Assembly (NCBI RefSeq): GCF_001570785.1
Contig: NZ_BCSI01000007.1
Coordinates: forward strand, 1-64,000
DNA from: Dermabacter hominis NBRC 106157
GTDB taxonomy: Bacteria > Actinomycetota > Actinomycetes > Actinomycetales > Dermabacteraceae
Direction: 5' to 3'
DNA length: 64,000 nucleotides
Numbering within the stretch: the stretch's first letter is position 1; each line of letters opens with the position of its first letter. The position numbers and the translations under genes were made by a program. Below, one piece after another: positions 7,478 through 15,151 of this stretch. Below the pieces are notes generated by a model. The model made no database searches. It was given only the letters and a program-made list of their open reading frames with translations, and was not told the origin of the DNA.

Positions 7478-7927
7478 ATGTCATCAGCACTCGAATCCGT
7501 TGCACGAGCCCGGGGCATGCAGCACTTAGCCGATCTCGACTTCAAGCGAAGCGTGCTCATCGCTAAGTCGCAGGGGAAGACTCAAGTGGAGATTGCGCGA
7601 GCAGCCCGCATGTCTCAATCTGCCGTTTCACAGCACCTCAAGCAGACGCAAGACATCGCGTTCCCACCCGACGGCTTCGCTGGCGCATCACCGCTGGAAA
7701 TCTGCGAACGATACGCCGCCGGTCAAATCTCCAGCGACGACCTCAAATCCCAACTCGTGGCGTGGAACTTCACCCCGTTCCCGCAACCGTCGGACATCTT
7801 CGATGACGGGCCCGTGCCTCCGCCAGGGACCTGGGCCGAAGTGGAGGAAGCCCTCTCATACGGCTACCTCAGCGAAGAACTGTACGAATCAATCCTCGAC
7901 GAGCGCGAAGCCCGCGGGCTGGACTAA
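7478..7927 (+). CDS. Helix-turn-helix protein A (paralogue of the next gene), putative antitoxin-like regulator
   Basis: A 149-residue protein. Residues about 33-56 (GKTQVEIARAARMSQSAVSQ) form a clear helix-turn-helix. The second half, from 'GFAGASPLEICERYAAGQIS' on, has conserved Trp/Pro positions and a block 'IFDDGPVPPPGTW'. The same layout recurs in the gene at 8193 (GF-GA-P-EI--RY--G-IS ... IFDDG--PPGTW ... IS-E-Y), so the two are paralogues. The palindrome in the promoter suggests autoregulation. I do not recognise a characterised family. Small autoregulated HTH proteins followed by short ORFs are often antitoxins, which I offer only as inference. The downstream ORF at 7949 appears broken. 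Confidence 0.7.
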   Translation: MSSALESVARARGMQHLADLDFKRSVLIAKSQGKTQVEIARAARMSQSAVSQHLKQTQDIAFPPDGFAGASPLEICERYAAGQISSDDLKSQLVAWNFTPFPQPSDIFDDGPVPPPGTWAEVEEALSYGYLSEELYESILDEREARGLD

Positions 7928-7948
7928 CCATCACACCGAGAGGATCCA

Positions 7949-8056
7949 ATGGACCCCCAAAAGCTAATGGACTCGCTGGGGAGGGACGCGGCGCGCTCGC
8001 CAAAGTTGCCGATGCGGCCGCTGGCCACTACTACGCCACACGCTAAGCGCAGCTAA
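7949..8056 (+). pseudogene. Short, probably frameshifted ORF behind HTH gene A
   Basis: ATG 7949 follows an AGAGG ribosome site, as in a translated second gene of an operon, but the frame gives only 35 residues. If one base were added to the C5 or A4 run at 7952-7962, the frame would read 'MDPPKANGLAGEGRGALAKV' and on to a stop at 8044-8046, a more protein-like composition. I read it as the start of a lost downstream partner of the HTH gene. Function unknown. Confidence 0.35.
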
Positions 8057-8133
8057 ATCTCCAACATTCCCAGCTTCACGTCCCGCACAAGCGCTTTGCC
8101 GCTCCAAGCGGCGCATCGACGCCAACAAAATCC

Positions 8134-8179
8134 TTGCACGTGCGCCAGCCGTCTCCTAAAATATAGACGAACCTATATT
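8134..8179 (+). promoter_or_regulatory. Promoter/operator of the second HTH gene
   Basis: TTGCAC (8134-8139), a 17-bp spacer, and TAAAAT (8157-8162) form a good promoter. The inverted repeat AATATAG (8160-8166) / CTATATT (8173-8179) overlaps the -10 box and the start site, as expected for an operator. Its sequence differs from the operator of the first HTH gene, so the two paralogues may be regulated separately. Confidence 0.6.
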
Positions 8180-8192
8180 GGGGGTGGGTTTC

Positions 8193-8630
8193 ATGAATGC
8201 TCTTCAGAGAATTAGGCGAGCGCGCATCGCGCGCGACATCGCAGAACTCGACCTTCAACGCGCCCTCATCCAAGCCGCACAAGACGGCGTGAGACAAGTC
8301 GATATGGCAGCAGCAGCCCAAATGGCGCAGCCATCAGTGTCGACCCGTCTTGCACACGCATCGCGGGTGCCACAAGCCACCAAGGGCTTCAGCGGAGCTG
8401 ACCCTTACGAAATCGCCCAGCGCTACCACCTCGGATACATCAGCGAAGGACAGCTCATGGATGAACTCTCGCGATGGGAGTACCTGCCAGAGCCCGAACC
8501 TGAGCACATTTTCGACGATGGCGGCCCCAACCCTCCCGGAACCTGGGACGATGTCGTGAGAGCACATCGACACAAGCTCATTAGCGACGAACAGTACAAC
8601 AAACTCCTCGAGCTCGACGACGAAGCGTAG
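8193..8630 (+). CDS. Helix-turn-helix protein B (paralogue of the previous gene)
   Basis: A 145-residue paralogue of the gene at 7478. The N-terminal half contains an HTH-like stretch (QVDMAAAAQMAQPSVSTRL), and the second half repeats the conserved blocks 'GFSGADPYEIAQRYHLGYIS', 'LSRWEYLPEPEPEHIFDDGG' and 'PPGTWDDVV'. ATG 8193 is preferred over TTG 8178 because of the GGGGGTGG ribosome site between them and the better alignment with the paralogue. It has its own promoter and a palindromic operator. A damaged ORF follows at 8659. The role is unknown; a DNA-binding regulator or antitoxin is the reasonable inference. Confidence 0.7.
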   Translation: MNALQRIRRARIARDIAELDLQRALIQAAQDGVRQVDMAAAAQMAQPSVSTRLAHASRVPQATKGFSGADPYEIAQRYHLGYISEGQLMDELSRWEYLPEPEPEHIFDDGGPNPPGTWDDVVRAHRHKLISDEQYNKLLELDDEA

Positions 8631-8658
8631 CCCTCCCCCGACAGGCAAAAGGACAGAC

Positions 8659-8815
8659 ATGGCCATGAGCCTCGATCAGGACCGCCAGGTAAATCGTTAA
8701 CGACTACCTGAGTAACGATGTAATTGAACTTCCCGCCACGTGGACCGGGAAACTCGATGCAGCCACCTTCGTAGACCGGGTTCTCGGTACCAAAACTCGA
8801 TGGGACTACCCCTGA
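8659..8815 (+). pseudogene. Broken ORF behind HTH gene B, possible remnant of an AbiJ-like defence protein
   Basis: ATG 8659 after AAGGA starts 'MAMSLDQDRQVNR' and stops at 8700. In another frame, from 8693 to the stop at 8815, the sequence reads on as 'IVNDYLSNDVIELPATWTGK' and 'LDAATFVDRVLGTKTRWDYP', which looks like real coding. The pattern W-x-G-K-L-D-x-x-x-F-V-x-R resembles the N-terminal domain of AbiJ-type abortive-infection proteins, but only about 50 residues remain and this is a tentative reading. One frameshift at the GGTAAAT run would join the pieces. Confidence 0.35.
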
Positions 8816-8906
8816 AGCGTGCTTTCCGCGCAGCACTGTCCTGAAGATCGTCCAGGCGCCGCAAAAACAGCAGGTACGTGAGGGAGCTCCGCGCGAACCA
8901 TTAGAA

Positions 8907-8938
8907 AAAGGGCCAGGCTCCGAAAAGCCTGGCCCTTT
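8907..8938 (-). terminator. Terminator behind the gyrA-DUF3566 operon
   Basis: AAAGGGCCAGGCT (8907-8919) pairs perfectly with AGCCTGGCCCTTT (8926-8938) around a 6-nt loop. On the minus strand the stem is followed by TTTTTCT, a standard intrinsic terminator 14 bp past the DUF3566 stop. Confidence 0.85.
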
Positions 8939-8952
8939 CCTCACGACAGGAA

Positions 8953-9753
8953 TTAGTTATCCGTCAGCGTGACCTTCAAGCCGCCGAGCAGCGAGGCCAC
9001 GATGTTGTACAGGAACGCAAACAGCGTGCCGAGCGCGGTAATGAGGATGACGTTGAGGACGGCCACGATCACCGAATACGAGAGCATCTTCGAGAACTCG
9101 AGATACTCCATGAACGGCAGCGGCTTGCCGCTGTTGAGGTCGGAGGCAATCTGGTTGACCTGATCCCACAGGCCAATCGAGTTGACGACCTGCCACAGAA
9201 GAGCCACCGCGACCACGAGCGCGATACCGAACGCAATCGCCACGAGGAACGACAGCTTCATGACGCTCCACGGATCAAGCTGCGAAAGCGTGAGCTTGAC
9301 GCGGCGGCTGCCCTGGCGGGGGGCGTCCTGCACCGGCGCGGTGTCGTGGACGCCCGGCATGGGGCGTGCGGCGGGCTGGTGGGTGGTGCGGCTACGCGGC
9401 GCCGGCTGGGCGCCCATCGGCGCGCTGTTCGGCTGACCGGGATTCGCGCCACGGTTCTGGCCAGCGGATTTTCCGCCATAGCTCTGCCCGCCCCGTGGGC
9501 CTGCGGCATGGTCCGACGCTTGCCCGCCACCCACGTTTGCCTCCTGGGCACCGGGTGCCTGGGCATTCTTCTTGGTGCGGGAGGTCGACTTCGGCGCATC
9601 GCCTTCGCCGCTCTTGATCGCGTCAATGCGGCTCGTGACGCCCTCCGAGAGCGCAGTCGTGCGCGACTCGGCGCTCTGGTCGGGCCCGCCCTGCTTCGCG
9701 ATCGGCTGGGTCTTATCGTCGCTAGTGGAACTCACGGTGTTCTCCTCGCTCAT
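8953..9753 (-). CDS. DUF3566 membrane protein
   Basis: A 266-residue protein starting four bases after gyrA. Residues 1-150 are disordered, rich in Gly, Pro, Gln and Ala. Residues about 150-266 form the DUF3566 domain: 'RRVKLTLSQLDPWSVMKLSF', a membrane helix (LVAIAFGIALVVAVALLW), a loop, and a second helix (VIVAVLNVILITALGTLFAFLYN), ending 'GGLKVTLTDN'. This is the same position as Rv0007 in mycobacteria, next to gyrA. The function in the family is not established; a link to cell envelope or division has been suggested. It is co-transcribed with gyrA. Confidence 0.9.
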   Translation of the reverse strand: MSEENTVSSTSDDKTQPIAKQGGPDQSAESRTTALSEGVTSRIDAIKSGEGDAPKSTSRTKKNAQAPGAQEANVGGGQASDHAAGPRGGQSYGGKSAGQNRGANPGQPNSAPMGAQPAPRSRTTHQPAARPMPGVHDTAPVQDAPRQGSRRVKLTLSQLDPWSVMKLSFLVAIAFGIALVVAVALLWQVVNSIGLWDQVNQIASDLNSGKPLPFMEYLEFSKMLSYSVIVAVLNVILITALGTLFAFLYNIVASLLGGLKVTLTDN

Positions 9754-9757
9754 TCGA

Positions 9758-12388
9758 TCAGTCCGAGACTACGGCATCGCCGGCATCATCACTGCCAGCT
9801 TCGTCGGCCTCGTCGTCATCCGGCTCACTTTCCTTGAACACGTTGACGAGGATGATCGAGTCTTTCTGGTCGGGCTTTGCGAAGACAACGCCCATGGTGT
9901 CACGGCCCTTGGACGGCACGCCCGCGACGGAGGACCGCACGACCTTGCCCTTCTCCATGAGCACGAATACTTCATCGGTCTCCTCAACGATCGCGGCGCC
10001 CACGAGGTGACCGCGGTCGTTGGGGAGCTTCGCCACTTTAATACCGAGGCCACCGCGGTCCTGCACGCGGTACTCGTCAATCGAGGATCGCTTCGCGAAA
10101 CCGGAATCGGTCACGGTAAACACGAACGTATCGGGGTGGGCGACATCCATCGCGAGAAGCTCATCATCGCCACGGAACTTCATGCCGGTCACGCCGCCCG
10201 TGACGCGACCCATCGGGCGCAAAACGTCATCGGAAGCGGGGAACCGCACACTCTGGCCGTTCTTCGAGACGAGCAACAAATGATCGTCGCTGTTGACAGC
10301 GCGGGCCGCCACAAGCTCATCGGTGACAAGGGAACCGTCGGGCCCCTCAAACTCACGCAAGTTGATCGCGATCAGGCCGGCGCTGCGGTTCGAGTCGAAC
10401 GCGCTCATCGCGGTCTTCTTCACGATGCCGTGCTTCGTGGCGAGCACGAGATATTCGGCCTCGTCATACCCGCCGATCACGAGCACGGAGCGGATCGTCT
10501 CATCGGGCTGGAATTCAAGAAGGTTCGCGATGTGCTGACCCTTCGAATCGCGCGGAGCCTCCGGAAGCTCGTAGCCCTTGATGCGATACACGCGGCCAAA
10601 GTTCGTGAAGAACAAAAGCCACTTGTGCGTCGTCGTCGTAAAGAAGTGGTCGACCACGTCGTTCTCACGCAGGCTCGCGCCGCGCACACCCTTGCCGCCA
10701 CGCTTTTGCGCGCGGTATTCGTCGGTCTTGGTGCGCTTGACCCAGCCGCCGCGCGTGATCGTGACGACCATGTCCTCTTCGGGGATGAGATCCTCAACGG
10801 AGACATCACCATCGAACGGCACGATCTGGGTGCGGCGTTCATCGCCGTACTTCTCGACGATCGCCTCGAGCTCCTCGCTCACGATTTCGCGCTGGCGCTG
10901 CTCGCTGCCAAGGATCTCTTCGTACTCGAGAATGAGCGCGGCGAGACGATCGTGCTCTTCGGTGATCTTCTGGCGCTCGAGGGCAGCGAGCCGGCGGAGC
11001 TGGAGCGCGAGGATCGCGTTCGCCTGGATCTCGTCGATGTCCAGGAGCGCGATAAGGGCCGTGCGAGCCTCGTCCACGTCGGGCGAGCGGCGAATGGTCG
11101 CGATGACCTCGTCGAGGGCATCGAGCGCCTTGAGGTAGCCGCGGTAGATGTGGATCTGCTCTTCGGCCTTGCGCAGGCGGAAGCGGGTGCGGCGCACAAT
11201 GACGTCGATCTGGTGCTTCGTCCACTCACGCACGAACGAGTCAATCGAGAGCGTGCGCGGCACGTCGTTGACGATCGCGAGCATGTTCGCGGAGAAATTC
11301 TCCTGAAGCTGCGTCTGCTTATACAGGTTGTTGAGCACAACCTTCGCCACAGCATCGCGCTTGAGAGTGAGCACAAGGCGCTGACCGGTCTTACCCGACG
11401 TTTCGTCGGTGATGTCGGCGATGCCCTGGAGACGGCCGGCCTTGACGAGCTCGGCGATCTTCCGCGCGAGGTTGTCGGGGTTGACCTGGTAGGGAAGCTC
11501 GGTCACGACGAGCGCGAGGCGCCCGTTGATCTCTTCAGTCTTGACGACAGCGCGCTGCGTGATCGAGCCGCGACCCGTGCGGTACGCCTCCTCGATCCCC
11601 TTGCGGCCCGTGATGGTCGCACCGTTCGGGAAGTCGGGGCCCTGGATACGCTCGATGCACGCCTCGAGAAGCTCTTCCTTCGTGGCCTCAGGATTCGTGA
11701 GCAGCCACTGCACTGCAGAGGCCACCTCGCGCAGGTTGTGCGGCGGGATGTTCGTGGCCATACCCACGGCAATACCGGCCGAGCCATTCACGAGAAGGTT
11801 CGGGAAACGCGCCGGCAAAATCACGGGCTCGTCGACGGTGTTGTCGTAGTTGCCCGTCATGTCGACGGTGTCTTCGTTAATGTCGCGCACAAGCTCGAGG
11901 GCGAGCGGCGACATCTTGCACTCGGTGTACCTCGAGGCGGCGGCACCGTCGTCACCCGCGGAGCCGAAGTTGCCCTGGCCAAGGATGAGCGGATAGCGCA
12001 TGTTCCATGGCTGCACGAGGCGCACCATCGCGTCATAGATCGCGGAGTCGCCGTGCGGGTGGTAATTACCCATGACCTCGCCCACGACCTTCGCGCACTT
12101 GCTGAAGGAACGCTCGGGGCGGTAGCCACCGTCGTACATGCCGTACACGATGCGGCGATGCACCGGCTTGAGACCGTCGCGCACATCGGGAAGTGCACGC
12201 CCCACGATCACGCTCATCGCGTAATCGAGGTAGCTTTTTTGCATCTCCTTGTTCAGATCAACCTGGAAGATCTGATCGCCCTCGTCCTCGTCGATCGCGT
12301 CGACCGTGGTGGTGAGGCCCTGCGGGATCGCGTGTTCGAGATCCTCGGCGCTCTTCGGGCCCTGGTCCTCGATGTTCTCGTCGCTCAT
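9758..12388 (-). CDS. gyrA: DNA gyrase subunit A
   Basis: GyrA of 876 residues, the DNA-cleaving subunit of gyrase. The catalytic tyrosine is Y154 in 'AAASRYTEC'. The quinolone-resistance region reads '[13 protein letters not shown]' with S115 and D119, the wild-type residues at the two main resistance positions (E. coli S83 and D87). The GyrA box 'QKRGGKG', needed for DNA wrapping and negative supercoiling, is present in the C-terminal beta-pinwheel. The acidic tail ([16 protein letters not shown]) resembles regulatory tails of other GyrA proteins. It lies 71 bp after gyrB and 4 bp before the DUF3566 gene. Confidence 0.98.
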   Translation of the reverse strand: MSDENIEDQGPKSAEDLEHAIPQGLTTTVDAIDEDEGDQIFQVDLNKEMQKSYLDYAMSVIVGRALPDVRDGLKPVHRRIVYGMYDGGYRPERSFSKCAKVVGEVMGNYHPHGDSAIYDAMVRLVQPWNMRYPLILGQGNFGSAGDDGAAASRYTECKMSPLALELVRDINEDTVDMTGNYDNTVDEPVILPARFPNLLVNGSAGIAVGMATNIPPHNLREVASAVQWLLTNPEATKEELLEACIERIQGPDFPNGATITGRKGIEEAYRTGRGSITQRAVVKTEEINGRLALVVTELPYQVNPDNLARKIAELVKAGRLQGIADITDETSGKTGQRLVLTLKRDAVAKVVLNNLYKQTQLQENFSANMLAIVNDVPRTLSIDSFVREWTKHQIDVIVRRTRFRLRKAEEQIHIYRGYLKALDALDEVIATIRRSPDVDEARTALIALLDIDEIQANAILALQLRRLAALERQKITEEHDRLAALILEYEEILGSEQRQREIVSEELEAIVEKYGDERRTQIVPFDGDVSVEDLIPEEDMVVTITRGGWVKRTKTDEYRAQKRGGKGVRGASLRENDVVDHFFTTTTHKWLLFFTNFGRVYRIKGYELPEAPRDSKGQHIANLLEFQPDETIRSVLVIGGYDEAEYLVLATKHGIVKKTAMSAFDSNRSAGLIAINLREFEGPDGSLVTDELVAARAVNSDDHLLLVSKNGQSVRFPASDDVLRPMGRVTGGVTGMKFRGDDELLAMDVAHPDTFVFTVTDSGFAKRSSIDEYRVQDRGGLGIKVAKLPNDRGHLVGAAIVEETDEVFVLMEKGKVVRSSVAGVPSKGRDTMGVVFAKPDQKDSIILVNVFKESEPDDDEADEAGSDDAGDAVVSD

Positions 12389-12459
12389 GTCCTTCTCCCC
12401 TACTCTTCCTCGCGTGAATGCTCTCTCAATAACCGCTGCTTACCCCTCGGGGCGCCGGT

Positions 12460-14535
12460 TTAGATATCGAGGAAGCGCACGTCCTTCGCGTTTTCCTGAA
12501 TGAACCGGCGACGCGCATCGACGTCGTCGCCCATAAGCACGCTGAAGACCGCGTCGGCGTCGGCAGCTTCAGCCATCGTCACCTGCTTGAGGGTGCGAAG
12601 GTCGCGGTCCATCGTCGTCGTTTGCAGCTCGCGCCAGTCCATCTCGCCGAGACCCTTGTAGCGCTGGATGCCGTTGTCCTTCGGGATGCGCTTGCCGGCC
12701 GCGCGGCCCTCTTCGAGCTTGCGGTCGCGCTCCGCATCGCTGAACACGTACTCGTGAGGCGCGTTCGTCCACTTGAGGCGGTACAGCGGCGGCATCGCGA
12801 TGAAGACGTGGCCGAGCTCGATGAGCGGGCGCATGTACCGGAACAGCAGCGTGAGCAGAAGCGTGCAAATGTGCTGGCCGTCAACGTCGGCATCCGCCAT
12901 GAGGATGATCTTGTGGTAGCGCAGCTTCGTGGGATCGAAATCCTCACCAATGCCCGTGCCGAACGCCGTAATGAGCGAACGCACCTCGGCGTTGTCGAGC
13001 GCGCGATCAAGCCGGGCCTTTTCGACATTGAGGATCTTGCCGCGGATCGGGAGGATCGCCTGGGTCTTCGGGTCGCGGCCCGACACCGCCGAACCGCCTG
13101 CCGAGTCACCCTCGACGATAAAGATTTCGCTGATCGCAGGGTTGCGGCTCGAGCAGTCGCGAAGCTTGCCGGGCATACCGCCCGTTTCAAGCGGCGACTT
13201 GCGGCGGGTCGCATCGCGCGCCTTGCGGGCTGCCTCGCGGGCCGCGGCCGCCGACTGCGCCTTCGTGACGATCATCTTCATCTCGTTCGGGTGGGCCGAC
13301 GCCCAGTCCGCGAGCTTATCGGTCATCACCTTCGACACGAACGTGCGCGCGATCGTGTTACCGAGCTTGGTCTTCGTCTGGCCCTCGAACTGAGGCTCGC
13401 CGAGCTTGACGGACACAACAGCCGTGAGGCCCTCGCGGATGTCTTCGCCCGTGAGGTTCGCGTCCTTTTCCTTCATGAGGTTATTCGCTCGCGCGTAGCG
13501 GTTGATCACACCGGTAAGCGCGCTGCGGAAACCCTCTTCGTGCGTACCACCCTCGTGCGTGTTAATCGTGTTCGCGTACGTGTGCACCGACTCCGAATAC
13601 GCGGAGGTCCACTGCATCGCGATCTCTACCGAGATCATGTGGTCGGTGTCTTCGCTCTCGAAGCTGATGATCTCCGGGTGGATCACCTCGGCACGCTTTT
13701 GCTTGCTGATGTACTTGACGAAATCCTCAAGACCCTGCTCGTACAGGAACGTCACGGACTTGGTCTTGGGCTTCTCCGCGGTGTCGGCGCCGGCGTCGGT
13801 GGGGCGCGCCGCATCGTTGATGCCGTCGTTTTCGTCGACATCCTGATCGAGATTGTCGAGATCGGGAAGATCATCGTCAACGGAATCCTCGACCGGGCGG
13901 TGGTCGGTGAGCGTGATCTTGAGGCCCTTGTTGAGGAAGGCCATCTGCTGGAAACGCTTGCGCAGCGTCTCAAACTCGTACTCGGTGGTCTCGAAAATGT
14001 CACCGTCGGCCCAGAACGTCACGCTCGTGCCGGTCTCGGTCGTTTCCTCACCCTTTTCGAGCGGGGCGTTCGGTACGCCGTGCGTGTACTGCTGACGCCA
14101 CACGTAACCGTCACGCTTAATTTCAACCTCGAGGCGCTTCGAAAGCGCGTTCACGACGGACGAGCCCACACCGTGCAGACCACCCGAGACCGCGTAACCG
14201 CCGCCACCAAACTTGCCGCCCGCGTGGAGCACCGTCAGCACGAGCTCAACGGCGGGCTTCTTCTCAGTGGGGTGCATCGCCACGGGAATACCGCGACCAT
14301 CGTCGATCACGCGCACGCCGCCATCCTCGAGCACGTCCACGGTGATCTCACTCGCGTAGCCCGCGAGCGCCTCATCAACCGAGTTATCGACGATCTCGTA
14401 CACGAGGTGGTGCAGGCCGCGCTCGCCAGTCGAACCGATGTACATGCCTGGACGTTTACGAACCGCCTCGAGGCCTTCGAGGACGGTGATGTCCGAGGCG
14501 TCGTAATGCGGTGCGTTTTCCTGGGCTTCGCTCAC
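12460..14535 (-). CDS. gyrB: DNA gyrase subunit B
   Basis: GyrB of 691 residues: GHKL ATPase domain with '[15 protein letters not shown]' and 'DDGRGIPV', a transducer domain, and a TOPRIM domain with '[18 protein letters not shown]' and '[11 protein letters not shown]'. GTG 14535 is chosen because AAGGAG lies just upstream and the protein then begins '[20 protein letters not shown]' like other GyrB proteins; an upstream ATG at 14637 would add 34 unrelated residues. An acidic insertion, '[19 protein letters not shown]', sits between the ATPase and TOPRIM parts (about residues 230-270) and is not in E. coli GyrB. It is unlinked from recF here because two surface-protein genes intervene. Confidence 0.97.
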   Translation of the reverse strand: MSEAQENAPHYDASDITVLEGLEAVRKRPGMYIGSTGERGLHHLVYEIVDNSVDEALAGYASEITVDVLEDGGVRVIDDGRGIPVAMHPTEKKPAVELVLTVLHAGGKFGGGGYAVSGGLHGVGSSVVNALSKRLEVEIKRDGYVWRQQYTHGVPNAPLEKGEETTETGTSVTFWADGDIFETTEYEFETLRKRFQQMAFLNKGLKITLTDHRPVEDSVDDDLPDLDNLDQDVDENDGINDAARPTDAGADTAEKPKTKSVTFLYEQGLEDFVKYISKQKRAEVIHPEIISFESEDTDHMISVEIAMQWTSAYSESVHTYANTINTHEGGTHEEGFRSALTGVINRYARANNLMKEKDANLTGEDIREGLTAVVSVKLGEPQFEGQTKTKLGNTIARTFVSKVMTDKLADWASAHPNEMKMIVTKAQSAAAAREAARKARDATRRKSPLETGGMPGKLRDCSSRNPAISEIFIVEGDSAGGSAVSGRDPKTQAILPIRGKILNVEKARLDRALDNAEVRSLITAFGTGIGEDFDPTKLRYHKIILMADADVDGQHICTLLLTLLFRYMRPLIELGHVFIAMPPLYRLKWTNAPHEYVFSDAERDRKLEEGRAAGKRIPKDNGIQRYKGLGEMDWRELQTTTMDRDLRTLKQVTMAEAADADAVFSVLMGDDVDARRRFIQENAKDVRFLDI

Positions 14536-14708
14536 GAAGGAATCTCCTTGATGGTCAACGCCGGGTCGGTCGAACCCGGGTGTGAGGATCGAGGGCCCGT
14601 AAGCCACCTCCACCCCTCGGTACGGGGCCGGGCCCATTTCGGGGGCCCATGGCCTCTCAGGGCCGTTTGCGGGCCGCTGAGCGGGGCTCGACCACTCTCA
14701 ACCCTCAA

Positions 14709-14714
14709 ATTTTA
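14709..14714 (-). promoter_or_regulatory. Possible gyrB -10 box
   Basis: TAAAAT on the minus strand (plus-strand ATTTTA) about 175 bp before the gyrB start. No good -35 box is visible. Since gyrB is separated from dciA by divergent and same-strand surface genes with a terminator, it needs its own promoter. Confidence 0.35.
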
Positions 14715-14793
14715 CCGCACAGCATCGGTGAAAGTGCGTTCATGTGTACAGATCGAGGTGGCGTGTGTCGGGCGGCACAACCCTCCCCCCTCC

Positions 14794-15024
14794 GGATTGC
14801 ATAGGGGTTGTGGGGGTTTGGGCGACCGACAACTCCGAATTGCATAGGGCTAACGGGGGTTTGGCCACCCAGCGGACCGGGCCGGGGCGGGGCGGACCGG
14901 GCCAGAATAACCCCCACTATTCCTATGCAATCCAAAGGACCGGGCCAGACCGAAATAACCCCCACAACCCCTATGCAATTCAAACGGACGGGGCGGAATA
15001 ACCCCCACAACCCCTATGCAATTC
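14794..15024. repeat. Array of five 25-bp repeats in two orientations
   Basis: Two direct copies of (G)AATTGCATAGGGGTTGTGGG (14794-14819 and 14837-14862) face three reverse copies of AACCCCCACAACCCCTATGC (14909-14933, 14957-14981, 15000-15024). Copies 4 and 5 are identical over at least 28 bp; copies 2 and 3 have diverged. The units are spaced 43-48 bp, and the spacers share GGACCGGGCC. The array lies between the subtilase terminator and the gyrB promoter. No ORF of note covers it. Confidence 0.8.
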
Positions 15025-15035
15025 AAAGGGGAAAA

Positions 15036-15078
15036 GTGGGGTGCGAAGTCCGACGCTTGCCGGCCTCCAGCACCCCAC
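15036..15078 (-). terminator. Terminator behind the subtilase gene
   Basis: On the minus strand GTGGGGTGC and GCACCCCAC (plus strand 15070-15078 and 15036-15044) form a 9-bp stem followed by TTTTCCCC. The loop is long (25 nt). It is 74 bp past the subtilase stop. Confidence 0.55.
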
Positions 15079-15151
15079 CCTTTCTTGACCCGTTCCCGGG
15101 CCTACCTCAGGGCCTTACACCATCACAGCCCTGTTCTCTATTCGCCGCTTG

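Noticed and set aside
9572-12463. A 963-codon open frame on the plus strand opposite gyrA
   Set aside because: It is antisense to an unmistakable gyrA; high-GC coding sequence commonly keeps the opposite frame open. Its translation has no recognisable domain.
12460-14637. gyrB start at ATG 14637
   Set aside because: It adds 34 residues unlike any GyrB N-terminus; GTG 14535 has AAGGAG and the normal family start.
12622-14847. A 741-codon plus-strand frame opposite gyrB
   Set aside because: It is a shadow of gyrB with Arg/Val/Leu/His-biased composition and no motif.
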